A stretch of DNA of 64,000 bases from contig NZ_JAJUXG010000017.1 in NCBI RefSeq assembly GCF_021390535.1, positions 124,001-188,000 of the forward strand, read 5' to 3'. Below, in pieces: positions 42,529 through 53,500 of this stretch. How positions within the stretch are numbered: position 1 is the first letter of the stretch; every line of letters begins with the position of its first letter. The translations under genes and the position numbers were made by a program. Source of the stretch: Dyadobacter sp. CY312. Lineage in GTDB: Bacteria > Bacteroidota > Bacteroidia > Cytophagales > Spirosomataceae. The notes beneath the pieces were generated by a model. That model was not told where the DNA came from, did no database searches, and saw only the letters and a list, made by a program, of their open reading frames with translations.

Positions 42529-42787
42529 TTTGGCTTATTAAGGAAATTTGTTTTGAGTGGTGGTTTTTAGCATTGCCTACAACCAATGCAATTTACGTAA
42601 GTTATCTACGCTGGTGCAAGATTTTAGATTTGTAAATAATAATCGAAATGGATGAGAGATAAGTCTGTAATTCCCTATTTATTAGGGTGTTGTCGTCTTT
42701 GTTATTTTTAACATGAATTTCTTAACAATACAAGATGCGCAATTTGTTGTGCTCTTCTATTTTTTCGCAGGTTGCAGGAGGTAACTC

Positions 42788-44884
42788 TTAACGTTCCCCA
42801 AAAACAATTAAAGCCCGCGTCAAATTCTCACCCGGATTTTCAAACGCAATTTTCAACCCCGTTTTCTCAGACAATTCATCTATCAGCCTGAGTCCCAATC
42901 CTGATAAACCCTGGCCGTTATTTTTTTGTGAAATAATGTTCCTGTACGCTTCCTGGGTGAAGGGAGGTCCGGAATTTTCTATCCAAAGCGTTTGCCTGTC
43001 AGGTTCTGACGTAAATCCGAGTGTTATTAGTCCGCCTTCTTCGGATGCTTTCACGGCATTTTGCAGGAGATTACGTACGATTGTTTGCAGGTAGGAGGGA
43101 TCCGTTTGAATGATGCTTTTTTCCGGAATAAAGTTGTTGGTGCGGATATTCCTGGCGTCCATATTGAGCTTCAAAAGGGCAATGCATTGGTTGGTCAGCT
43201 GGAACAGTTCTGTGGGCTGAATATCCGTTGTGAACTGGTTCATCTGCGTTTTGGACCAAAGCAGCAGGTCTTCCATGGTTTCGAGCAGTGTACCCGTTGC
43301 GGTCTGTATCTTTTCACTCAGCTCAGAGCGCTGTGTCTCATTCAGTAATTTCGGGTTCAGCTGCTGTAATTTTAGAAATTGATACACCTGGCTAATCGGC
43401 GACCGCAGATCGTGGCTGATGATACTGAACAGCTTTGCCTTGGTCTGGTTGGCTTCGTTCAGGGCAAACACTACCTTTTCGAGTTCCTTGTTTTTGGTGT
43501 CAAGGCTGTCCGCGGCTTTTCTTTTGTTTCTGTAAATCACAACGAGTAACAGCACCACCAACCCGAGCAAACCGGCCGCTCCTGCAAGCCAAAGCTTTTG
43601 TTTTTTGTTAAAATCCAGCTCAGTTTGCTGGTCGTTAATTTGAACCTGTTTGGATTTGTTCTGGAAAACGGCCTCCATTTCGGCAATGTTCAGCGCTATT
43701 TTTTCCTGGTTCAATGAGTCTGCGACGGCTATATATTGTTTGTAAGTAGCAGCAGCCTGTTTCGTTTCACCCAATGTTATTTCTATTTCCGTCAGCGATT
43801 TGAGCAGCTCTGCATATTGCTCCTTATTAAACTGAGCGGATGCTTTCGCGGAGTTACGGTAATAGCTCACAGCTTTTTCCGGTTGGCCTATTTCCTTGTA
43901 ATAGTCGCCATAAGCCAGGTTGACAGAGGTAGTCATGATGGGTTTGTTGTCAATCAATGCCTGTTTATTGGCTTTGTCGATATAGGATTTTGCCTGCGGA
44001 TAATTTTTGTGTTTGATTTCCATCTCAGACATTTTAAGGTTGGACGATACGAGCTCGGACCATTTTCCGGGGATCTTTTTGGCAGTTTCAAACAACTTAT
44101 TGTAATATTTAAGTGCCTCGGCACGGTTATCCAGAAGGACATAACTACGGACATACTTGCCATAAACGGCAATGTGAACAACTGAGGATTGGCCCAGGTA
44201 AGGTTCAGTCATTTTCAGGTATTCAAGTGCCTTTTCAGGTTGTTTCAGGTACAGGTATATCTCTGAAACCATCATCAGCTTCAAGCCATAATCCAGTTTA
44301 GTCTTGTGAGTAGTAGAGGTATCAACACTGGCTTTTTGAAGCTCAGCACTTTTAAGAAAGTGCCCCAACGCAATACTGAAATACATTTTTTGCTGTTGAT
44401 TGTACATGCCTAAATTGTAATAAATGTCGCTCAGATTTGGTAGCGATGGGTTGGCGTCAGCAATTTGTTTCAGTTTTCGGGCGGCTTCATCTGCTTTATC
44501 GGTTTGTCCCAGATAAAAATATACAGAGACCAAATGGCCTAATGGTTTGGTGCTTTTTTCCAGCAGTTTGGCTTTCTCAGCCTCCCGATAAGCCTTCTCA
44601 AATTCGTCTTTTGTTTTTTCGAAGTTCTGCTGATAGTAATAGCCACTTCCTGCCGCCATGTGAAATGCAAACCTGTATTCGTGCTCGTCTTCTTTTGATA
44701 AGGCCAAACCCTCGTTTGCCTTTTTGACTAATTCTTCAAAACTCCCGGGATTACCGGAGAAGGCGGCCTGAATGCTTTCACATTCCTTTTTTATTTTTTC
44801 GAGCTGTTGCTGGTGGGTGTTGCTTTGTGCCGAGCAGATTTTGAAAAATAGTAGAAAAGTGATAAGTAAAATATTAAATTTCAT
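42788..44884 (-). CDS. TPR-containing sensor histidine kinase
   Basis: A 698-residue sensor kinase. A signal peptide (MKFNILLITFLLFFKICSAQ) leads into a periplasmic TPR region of about seven repeats (for example LSDIYYNLGMYNQQQKMYFS). One membrane helix follows (LWLAGAAGLLGLVVLLLVVI), then the dimerisation domain with the H-box SIISHDLRSPISQV and an HATPase_c domain with the N-box TIVRNLLQNAVKASEEGG and G-box GLSGLGLRLIDEL. The usual D-x-G-x-G reads ENSGPP here. I start it at the ATG at 44884; the longer frame to 45031 reads antisense into the response-regulator gene. It lies 31 bp after that regulator on the same strand. Confidence 0.92.
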   Translation of the reverse strand: MKFNILLITFLLFFKICSAQSNTHQQQLEKIKKECESIQAAFSGNPGSFEELVKKANEGLALSKEDEHEYRFAFHMAAGSGYYYQQNFEKTKDEFEKAYREAEKAKLLEKSTKPLGHLVSVYFYLGQTDKADEAARKLKQIADANPSLPNLSDIYYNLGMYNQQQKMYFSIALGHFLKSAELQKASVDTSTTHKTKLDYGLKLMMVSEIYLYLKQPEKALEYLKMTEPYLGQSSVVHIAVYGKYVRSYVLLDNRAEALKYYNKLFETAKKIPGKWSELVSSNLKMSEMEIKHKNYPQAKSYIDKANKQALIDNKPIMTTSVNLAYGDYYKEIGQPEKAVSYYRNSAKASAQFNKEQYAELLKSLTEIEITLGETKQAAATYKQYIAVADSLNQEKIALNIAEMEAVFQNKSKQVQINDQQTELDFNKKQKLWLAGAAGLLGLVVLLLVVIYRNKRKAADSLDTKNKELEKVVFALNEANQTKAKLFSIISHDLRSPISQVYQFLKLQQLNPKLLNETQRSELSEKIQTATGTLLETMEDLLLWSKTQMNQFTTDIQPTELFQLTNQCIALLKLNMDARNIRTNNFIPEKSIIQTDPSYLQTIVRNLLQNAVKASEEGGLITLGFTSEPDRQTLWIENSGPPFTQEAYRNIISQKNNGQGLSGLGLRLIDELSEKTGLKIAFENPGENLTRALIVFGER

Positions 44885-44915
44885 GTAGGGAGAGTTTATG
44901 ATGAGAGAGTAAATT

Positions 44916-45635
44916 TTAAATCTGCAATCGGGAAACAACCTGCCGATACGTTTTGCCAACTGGTATTCGTGCATTGCTGCATACCACTTCCGATTGGCTG
45001 AGTTCGGTAATGTGATGAAGAGCAACAGCATAACTGCGGTGTACCCTCATAAAGCGGTCTGCCGGAAGCCGTTCCATAAAAAATGACATCGTGGAAAGCG
45101 TCACATAGTTTCTTTTCTCGGTCACTATTTTGGTATAATCCTGCATGGCTTCCAGGTAAATAATGTCATTTTGAGAAATTCTGACCTGCGTATAGCCTTC
45201 CTTAATCGTGAGCAGATCATTTTCAAAAAGCACTTCATAGGCAATGGATTTCTGCCTCATTTCCCAGTACTGCTTTATGCGTTGAGCTGTTTGCGCAAAA
45301 CGATCGGCAGTGAGTGGTTTTAATACATAATCCAAAACAGACAGGTCAATGCCGTCTAGTGCGAACTCGGGATAGGAGGTAATAAATACGGCCATGGGCA
45401 CATCTGCTCTTATTTTCCGAAGCAGTTCAATACCATTCACAGAGCTCATTTCAATATCAAGAAACATGAGGTCGGGTTTAATGTATTGCTGAGCTTCGTA
45501 GGCTTCTAGCGGGTTGGAATAGGTACCGCAGTTTTCCAGAAAATCGAAATCTCTGGCTAATTCGGAAACGGCTAACAGGTCAAGCAGGTTATCATCAACC
45601 GCCATAAATCGTACTTTATTCGAAATGTCACTCAT
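44916..45635 (-). CDS. LytTR-family response regulator
   Basis: A 239-residue regulator with an N-terminal receiver domain (MAVDDNLLDLLAVSEL acidic pocket, phosphoacceptor in DLMFLDIEMSSVNG, the switch serine in FITSYPEFA and lysine in DYVLKPLTADR). The C-terminal LytTR DNA-binding domain has DIIYLEAMQDYTKIVTEKR and FMRVHRSYAVALHHI. It is the cognate partner of the downstream kinase. It is divergent from the surface-protein operon that starts at 45898, which it may control through the shared 262-bp promoter region. Confidence 0.93.
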   Translation of the reverse strand: MSDISNKVRFMAVDDNLLDLLAVSELARDFDFLENCGTYSNPLEAYEAQQYIKPDLMFLDIEMSSVNGIELLRKIRADVPMAVFITSYPEFALDGIDLSVLDYVLKPLTADRFAQTAQRIKQYWEMRQKSIAYEVLFENDLLTIKEGYTQVRISQNDIIYLEAMQDYTKIVTEKRNYVTLSTMSFFMERLPADRFMRVHRSYAVALHHITELSQSEVVCSNARIPVGKTYRQVVSRLQI

Positions 45636-45743
45636 GTAACCGATTCTTTATTAAAAGTTGTTTCAAGATAAAAAAAATATTCATCGATTACTCTATTCCA
45701 CGATACGGGATTTGAATATTAAGTAGAAAAAATAGAAACTCTG

Positions 45744-45772
45744 ACCGTTAAATAAGTATGTTTTCCGTTCGC
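45744..45772 (+). promoter_or_regulatory. Candidate LytTR binding site in the divergent promoter
   Basis: Two 9-bp direct repeats, ACCGTTAAA (45744-45752) and TCCGTTCGC (45764-45772), start 20 bp apart in the region between the LytTR gene and the surface operon. Both match most of the LytTR consensus [TA][AC][CA]GTTN[AG][TG], whose repeats are normally spaced about two helix turns apart. The last position fits poorly in both. Confidence 0.28.
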
Positions 45773-45897
45773 CGATTAAGATACTTCCTTTGTCGATTAT
45801 AGCACTTTAATATTGCCTTTCTTATCTAATTTCAACATCATCATCACCAAGTGGTTTGTTTTCTTTTGCAACACCGCCCGGGTATTCAGATAAGGAT

Positions 45898-47589
45898 ATG
45901 AGAAGAACGATCTACCAATGTCTTTTAATGGTTTTTGGGCTGGCATCTGTCCATGCGCAAGAACAGAAACCGAACCAACGGCTGTTCTCCGTTTCGGGCG
46001 GGCTCAATGCCTACGCAGGGTTTTATACGTCAAATGGTATTGCAGCACGTAATCAGTCTTCCCCGTTTGGCTTGAGTGGTGCAGTTACCGTGAACCTTCC
46101 GGGTGGGTTGAGCCTGCCGTTTTCTGCGGTTTTAGGAAATCAGGGCAGCAGTTTTCGCCAGCCATTTAATCAGTTTGGGGTGAGCCCTACTTATAAATGG
46201 GCAACTGTTCATGCAGGTTACAGAAACGTTTCTTTTTCTCCGTTCACACTTTCAGGACACACGTTTCTGGGTGGAGGTGTAGAACTTAATCCGGGTAAAC
46301 TTCGTGTGGGAGCGGTTTATGGTCGGTTCAATAAAGCGGCGTCGTCCACCATCGCTGACCCCAATCTCATTCCTTCGTTTAAGCGCACAGGTTATGCGGT
46401 GAAACTGGGCTATGGGAAAGCCAATAATTACATAGACCTGGTGATGTTGCGTGCGCAGGATGACACCACTTCCATGGCAGGAATTCCTGTTACGCCGGAG
46501 CAAAACATTACTCCCGCCGAGAATTTGGTGGTGGGAATTACCTCACGGCTCATGCTGCTCAAACATTTCCTTGTGGAAGTAGATGCCGCGGCAAGTTCTT
46601 ACACCCGCGACATGCAGGCGACTGAGGTGAGTGCCGAAGGTAAAAATCCACTGACAAAAATATTTGGCAAACTCATTACACCAAGGCTGTCAACCCAGCT
46701 TACGCAGGCGACACAAGCCGCGCTGGGTTATCAGGCAAAATGGGGTTCGGTGAAATTGCAATACAAACGCATCGACCCGAATTTTCAAACCATGGGCGCA
46801 TATTATTTCCAGAGCGACATTGAGAGTTATGCCGTTGCAACGTCTCTGAACCTTTTAAAAGGTAAGGCAAGAATTTCCGGAAGTTATGGTCGTCAGTTTG
46901 ACAATCTGGCCAATAATAAAAATGCAGGAACGGGACGTTCCATTGGCTCGCTGATGATGTCTATCAATCCTGATCCGACTTTTGGATTTGATATTTCTCT
47001 TTCCAACTATGGTTTAAGTCAAAAAGCTGGAATTCGTCCGTTGATCGACACGTTGCGGATTGCTCAGAACAACCTTTCGGCGACAGTCAATACACGCTAC
47101 TCCATTCTTGATACGGATTTGTCACACGTATTCACTTTGACAGCAACACATCAGCAGCTTTCGGATCTGAATGAAAGAACGGCTGCACAGACAGAAAACA
47201 ACAACCAAAATTTAAACCTGGGTTATTTTTTACAGCATAACCGAAGCGGTTTAGGAGCCAATTTGATGCTGTCGTATACACAGTCAGGTTTGCCGACTGC
47301 CATACCGACCGAAGGAAATGATAAAGTCAAATTTTATGGACCGACCCTGGGAATGAATTATTCTTTTTTTAAGAAGAAAATGACCACATCGGCTAATGCT
47401 TCCTATCTCGGAAACAAGCAGCTGGGTGTAACAGGAAAAGTGATGACGGTATCAGCAAACGCTGGATATCAGATTGCCAAAAAGCAGACATTAAATCTAT
47501 CGCTCGGTTACCTGAACTCGAACACGGGAATACAGGCAGAAAAATTCAACGAACTAAGAGGAAATATCGGATATGGAATTTCATTCTAA
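45898..47589 (+). CDS. Outer-membrane beta-barrel protein, first gene of the TANFOR operon
   Basis: A 563-residue exported protein. The signal peptide ends ASVHAQ, and the rest is a series of amphipathic beta strands (LRVGAVYGRFNKAASSTIAD, KARISGSYGRQFDNLANNKN, QTLNLSLGYLNSNTGIQAEK) that ends with aromatic GNIGYGISF, a classical outer-membrane barrel C-terminus. I chose the ATG at 45898; the frame extends 14 codons upstream without a signal peptide. It overlaps the start of the 2,658-residue gene by 17 bp. It may anchor or export the surface proteins encoded downstream, and a PorP/SprF-like partner role is possible but not shown. Confidence 0.8.
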   Translation: MRRTIYQCLLMVFGLASVHAQEQKPNQRLFSVSGGLNAYAGFYTSNGIAARNQSSPFGLSGAVTVNLPGGLSLPFSAVLGNQGSSFRQPFNQFGVSPTYKWATVHAGYRNVSFSPFTLSGHTFLGGGVELNPGKLRVGAVYGRFNKAASSTIADPNLIPSFKRTGYAVKLGYGKANNYIDLVMLRAQDDTTSMAGIPVTPEQNITPAENLVVGITSRLMLLKHFLVEVDAAASSYTRDMQATEVSAEGKNPLTKIFGKLITPRLSTQLTQATQAALGYQAKWGSVKLQYKRIDPNFQTMGAYYFQSDIESYAVATSLNLLKGKARISGSYGRQFDNLANNKNAGTGRSIGSLMMSINPDPTFGFDISLSNYGLSQKAGIRPLIDTLRIAQNNLSATVNTRYSILDTDLSHVFTLTATHQQLSDLNERTAAQTENNNQNLNLGYFLQHNRSGLGANLMLSYTQSGLPTAIPTEGNDKVKFYGPTLGMNYSFFKKKMTTSANASYLGNKQLGVTGKVMTVSANAGYQIAKKQTLNLSLGYLNSNTGIQAEKFNELRGNIGYGISF

Positions 47590-50500
47590 AATATACAAAA
47601 TCAGCTGCGTGGCAGGTCGGTCATTCTTTGGCGCACTGCTTTTGCTGTGGCTAATGAGTTTTGGTGCTTTCGGGCAGGAAAATCTCATCAGAATCACCAC
47701 CAATGTGTTGCCTCCATATAGTCCTTATATTCAGGATTATCCGGGAACTGGAAACCGTGTGCAGGTTTTTGTTTCCAATTTATCGGGCAAGGATTTGTCA
47801 GTGCGGTTAATTGGAAAACTGGAAGGTGACAATGGGGTTGTTATCCGGACTTCGCCAAACTACCGGCCATTGCAGCCGCTCCAATTGCGGGCTACGGATG
47901 TGAACCGGTTGGTTACCCGTTCGGAATTGGAAGGGCTGTTCGATCTGAATCAGATTGAAGTGCAGGGAATGAACAAAAATGAGTTGTATAAAGGTCTGCC
48001 GCTACCGGAAGGAAATTACCAGCTATGTGTTCAGGCATTTGACAACGCCACCATTCGTCCGCTTTCTGCGGAATTTCCGATGGGTTGCAGCGGTCTTATT
48101 CCGGTACGTATCGTGGAGCCGCCAATCCTGATCTCTCCGTTTGAAAATGAAGAAGTATTAACTAAAATCCCGCAAACACAAATGTTTACCTGGTCGGCGC
48201 CGGTAGGTATTATGCCCAACCAGGTAGAATACACCTTACGCATTGTGGAATTGCCAGCTGCGGATGTCAATCCCAATGTATTTATTGATGCCGTTGTATT
48301 GCCAAGAAGCGGTCTGGAAGTAAAAAATCTGCGAACCAGCAGTTTTCTGTACGGTCCGTCGCACCCGGCATTACAGGTTGGTAAAAAATACGCTTGGCGC
48401 GTACAAGCGCATTCGACCGCTGTAAAGCTCAATTTGATGAACGATGGAAAAAGTCCGGTTGGGGTGTTTACGTATGGACAGCAGGCGCCTGTTGGAGTCG
48501 AATTTGACTACATCTCTATTGTACAACCCACAGAAAAAAAGGGTGCTATGGTGGAAGTGGGTTCCAATAATCCGCTTATCATTTCCTGGAAACTGGATCA
48601 GGAATTTGAAAAGATACTACGGAAAGCATACGAAGCACCTGCGGGAAAGTCGCTGCTGGAACAGTTTGGGGAGCTTAGTTACAATGTACGGATTAGTAGC
48701 AAAGAAAAAGGTGAAGAGCCCATTGTGGTGATGGAACGCCAGGTGCGGACAGATCAGCTTTGGCTTAATAAATCAGAATTGCCTGACAATATGCAGATAG
48801 GTAAGAACTATCAGGTGCAGGTTGAGTTGAAAGGGGTAACCGAAGTGAAAAGAAAACGTACAGAACTGGTTGATGAGCCATTCATTTCCAATCCACAATC
48901 CTTTTTATTGGTTGCAAAAGACAAAGGCGATGAAAAAGACAGCCTGACTATCAGAGGAATTCTTGCGTACAGGTTTCCTGGCGAAACAGGTGCTGCACAC
49001 GTATTGCCCAATACCAAAGTTGTGCTGATGAAGGTTTTTCCTAATAAGTTCCGTGCAACAGTGGCATATGGGCAGTCGGATGCTTCTGGAAATTACAAGA
49101 TCAAAGTTTCCAAGATGTCCCTTCACGGAATGGATTCATCGGGGATTGTAACCCGCTGTATTGTTGACCCGATCAATCCGTTTATTCAGCCTATTGCAGA
49201 GCCAGGTTATTATCAGAACAGCCATGAGAATACATTCCAGATTTCAAGTGCAGAACAGGGCGATTATGATGTTAAGGATATTACGTGGTTGGCATCTGGC
49301 TATAATCTGGATGTTACAGCCAGAAAATCCTTCAAAAACTGGCCTGGTGTTCCGGATGTGAATCTGGAAGGGAAACACCTTGTAATTTATCGGAAAAACG
49401 GTGTTTCAAAAGAAAACGATAAGTACAGGCTTCCGTTCGAGGGGATGGGAGCCAAGGCTGAAAAATCGGCTCCGAAACCATTCATTGCTTCTGTAAATCA
49501 GGGTGTGCAAAATATGGCAGTTTCGGGCATTGCTGCGAACAGCGGACAGCAAAAGAGCGAAAAAACCGCGGTGGACGGCTATGCTGTGTCAAAGAACATT
49601 GGGGCAGATTTAAAACCAACAAATCTAAGCAAAGCGGATATCGGAAGTACAGTGGCTAATACCGCAGTGATTGACAACAATAAAACGGGAAAGACAACTT
49701 TTTTGGGCTCAACCCTTAGTTCTGGGTTGGAAATCAACACAGGTAAAGGACTTTCCACAGACATGCTTAATGGGGCGGGATTGGGAAATACGAAACCACC
49801 AAAGTTGGCATTGGAGGCCGAAATGAGAATGGAAGTGGAATCCAAGGGACACCAATTTATAAGCATGGCTACTCTGGAAGGCAAAGGCGATGGTTACGGC
49901 GCTATGTTTGAGAATTTGGTTTATGCCATTGGCTCATCGGATGTTTATCAGATATACTGCCCTGATTGTGGATTGAAGCCTGAGGATGCAGATCCTGTCG
50001 TCTTTGTTCAACCCAAAGAAAAGCTGACATCCACGCCGGCACGGGTTGAGAAATATACCTACAATCTTCAAACGACAGAAGCGCCTACAATGACCTTCAC
50101 CGGCAAGCTGACCTACAAATTTGCTGATGACGGAATAGATGGAGCACAGGTTAAGGCCCTTGGAAAAACGCAGGTTCATTTGCAGGTGGTGTATAAAAAT
50201 CTGGATCAGAAAGCAAGTAGTTTCACTACTGATAACTACACACAATACGATGAGCTCGCTTCATTTCATGACGGGTACAGCACAACGCTTGATACCAAAG
50301 TTACTGATGCGGACGGAAGTTTTTCGTTTACTGTAAAAATGACTAAGGCCATGCTGATGGGGGCACTTCCTACCACCAAACCGAAAGGAAGCGGGGAGTT
50401 TTCGGTACCAGCTACAAATCTTTTCCGAGGAATAAGGGTAATTGTAGATAATCCATATTATACCAGTCCCATCGAAACATTTGGAATGTCGCCGGATCAG

Positions 50501-53500
50501 CAAATGAAAGCGCAGGGAAGTTACGATTTCGGGCCTGTGACAGCCGAGGTGAAAAGTTATACTTTGGTAACCCAGATCAAATCGGATACTACTGGTATTT
50601 CTTTGGTAAATGTTCAAAAGGCTGGAATTAGGTCTGATTTGTCGAATATAAATGTATCGGTACTGAGGGCTACAAGTGCTAAAATAGGTGTAGGTCCTAA
50701 TCGAAGACCACCATCTGACGAGGGCTCAGGAGTAAAGGAAATTATAAAAATCAAGGATCAAAGCTATACAGTAATTTCAACGGTGGAAACGAAGGAGGAT
50801 GGTATAGCACGTTTCCCTAGGATGGTGATGGCTAATGGACAAGCTGACGCTTATTTTATCGCTACGAAGTCATCTGTGGATGGGTTAAACAATTATAATC
50901 TGGTAGCAGTAAAAAGGATTACTGTAAGTGAGGGCTGGGGCGCTGTATTTTCACCTGAGGCGACGCAGGAGGAAAAGGATCGCTCAAACGGAGCGAAAAA
51001 GACGGTTAAAAATGGAGCCAAAATCAACTGCCGGAATGTGTATACCCTACTTTATGGAGATCCTAAGAATACTGTGAAATCGGTTCTGAAAACTTATGAA
51101 GAGGCGGAATACATGGAGAAGCAAAAAGAAACCTATGGCAATCCCTGGTATAGCTGGAAGCCTGAATTGGCCGGTTGCCAGCCAGCTGATAACTATTGGT
51201 TGGGAGAGAAGTTAAGGGATGTGAAAGTGAACGATATGCTGCTTTTGAATACGCCAAATAACGCACGTGCTGCTGCTCAGTTTACGGATCAATATGAAAC
51301 TTTTAATTCGGATATCGTGCAACGGTATCTGGCGCCAGGTAACCCAACAGTGAATGCCCGGGTAGTGGATCAGTCCAATCCGACACAGGGCATAAAGGGA
51401 GCCAGGGTAGAGCTTTCATATGTAAAAGATGGCGCACCGTTGGGCATTCCGACGGTCTTAACACGGTACACTGGTGAAGATGGCTGGATAGCCGCTCCAT
51501 TTAAACTTTCGCCGGGCAATAAGGCGAAAATGCGAATTCAGGCAGAGGGTTATGTATACTATGATACGCTTGCCCAAAAGGCGTCCGGAAAAAGTGAGGT
51601 GTACATTGGCGATGTATTATTAGGACAAAATAGCTACTACGACCGTATCCTGATGATGCCAAACACGGTGATTACCGGCAGAGCTGTTAACGTGGATGAA
51701 CTTGCCGGAGGTTCTTCCTTTGGTAATATTAATACAACTTTTCCTGAGTCTGTATCTGTGACTGGCGGAGTAAGCAATACCGCTTCTCCAACAACAGTTT
51801 CGACTGTTAAAATCAAAGAAAACACCTCATCTAAAACCACAACCGGGAAAGTTGCTGGCAAAACGGCAACAACCAAAATAGCGACAAGCAAAGCAACCAC
51901 TGCAACTTTGGGAAGCCAGAAACAGACGGGTCAAGTTGCAGCGGTTGATAAAAATGTAGGTAGTGAGCAATTGAAAAATATCGCTGGTCAAAGTCAGACT
52001 ATCAAAAATATGCTTGATTCTGATCCTTCACTGGAAGCCTATGTGCAGGTAGATGACGGAAATATGGTTAAAACCAACGCAGACGACGGAACCTGGAAAT
52101 TTACCTTGGATGCGCCTTCGACAGGTAAAAATCTTAAAGTATTCCCTGTTAACATCCGCTATTTTGAAGAAGCAAGAAAAATTAATACGCAACTGCCGAA
52201 GCCGGTGCTGGGAAAAGACGGCAGGTATTCGATTGTTGCAGGAGATATCCCAATCTTCGAACGGGATCACCGCATTACGTTCAAGATATTGGATGAGATT
52301 TCGGGAAAAGAAATCAGCGGAGCTTATGTAAGACTCTTTGCCAAAAAAGGCACCGACTTTGAATTTGGACCAAGCAAAGTTGATGGACTGGTTGAAACAA
52401 GGTTTAAAAATGTTTCCGTCGACAACCTGTATGTGGAAGTTGTTTCTCCCGGCTATGTTACCAGAACTGTATCAATCAAAAACGAAGAAAGCAAGAAACC
52501 TGTGCTGGAAACCATTCGCCTCGAACCGGCCAGAACGGTAAAAGGAATTGTGGTGATGAAATCGCTGGCGGGTATTGAAACACCATTGGAAGGTGCTGAG
52601 GTATTTGTTGCAGCAGGTGAAAATGCGGGAGTTAAATACAGCACGGTTTCCGGCAAAGACGGGTTGTTTGCGTTGGATGTGTCAAGAACACTGGATGGCA
52701 ATTCAGTGGTGATAGAAACGATTTTTGATAAAACGACTTCTGCCAATCAATCGGTGAATGCCAATGCGACCTATGTTGGCTCCAATGCCGGGCAGCCTAT
52801 TCCACAAGGCAAGGGACAGATCTTGAAAATGACGGTTACCACCTTTGATAAATTCAGGATCGCATCCATTTGGGGTTTTCCTGTAACCATTGAAAAGTTG
52901 GACCCAAAAACTATGAAGGTGACCGGCGAGGTAGATTTAACTGATGGCGGACTAGGTCCTTTCGCAATGATGAATAAGAAGGTGAAAGTGCGTTTCGAAG
53001 ACGTTGTTTTTAAAGCGGATCCGCAGAATGCCTCAGAGGGGATACCAGCAAATGAAACCGTGGAACTGAATACCGGTATTCTGGACAATTTGCTTTACCA
53101 CACATCCCCTAATGTTGATATTAACAAGGTCAAATACAATGTGAAAGTAAGCTCGCCTGATGGCCAGTACGGGAAGTTGAAAATTGTAAGAACTGCCGGT
53201 ACAGCGATGGGTAAAATTATGGCGCAAGCCCAGGTGATTGATAACTCGTTCAATTTTTCTGAAAGTCTTTTGTCATACGAAAAAGGTCAGTTCTTTCTCT
53301 ATGATCCGGAAGTTAAAGCGCTGCTTTCCAGTAATCCTGTTGTAACCGCCTTCGATGCTGCCAAGACCAATATCAAGTGGACAAACTTTGGTATATCGCA
53401 ATCCAACGGTACGCCCATGAAGCTGAAATTGCTCGGCTTTAACGCAGTAAGTAAGCTGGAAGGTTCGCGGTTGACAGGCGATGAAATTCACCTCAATCCT

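Noticed and set aside
33333..42787. A tyrosine integrase or transposase that could drive the cassette-like array
   Set aside because: I read both strands and found no frame with integrase, transposase or resolvase features in this region or elsewhere in the window.
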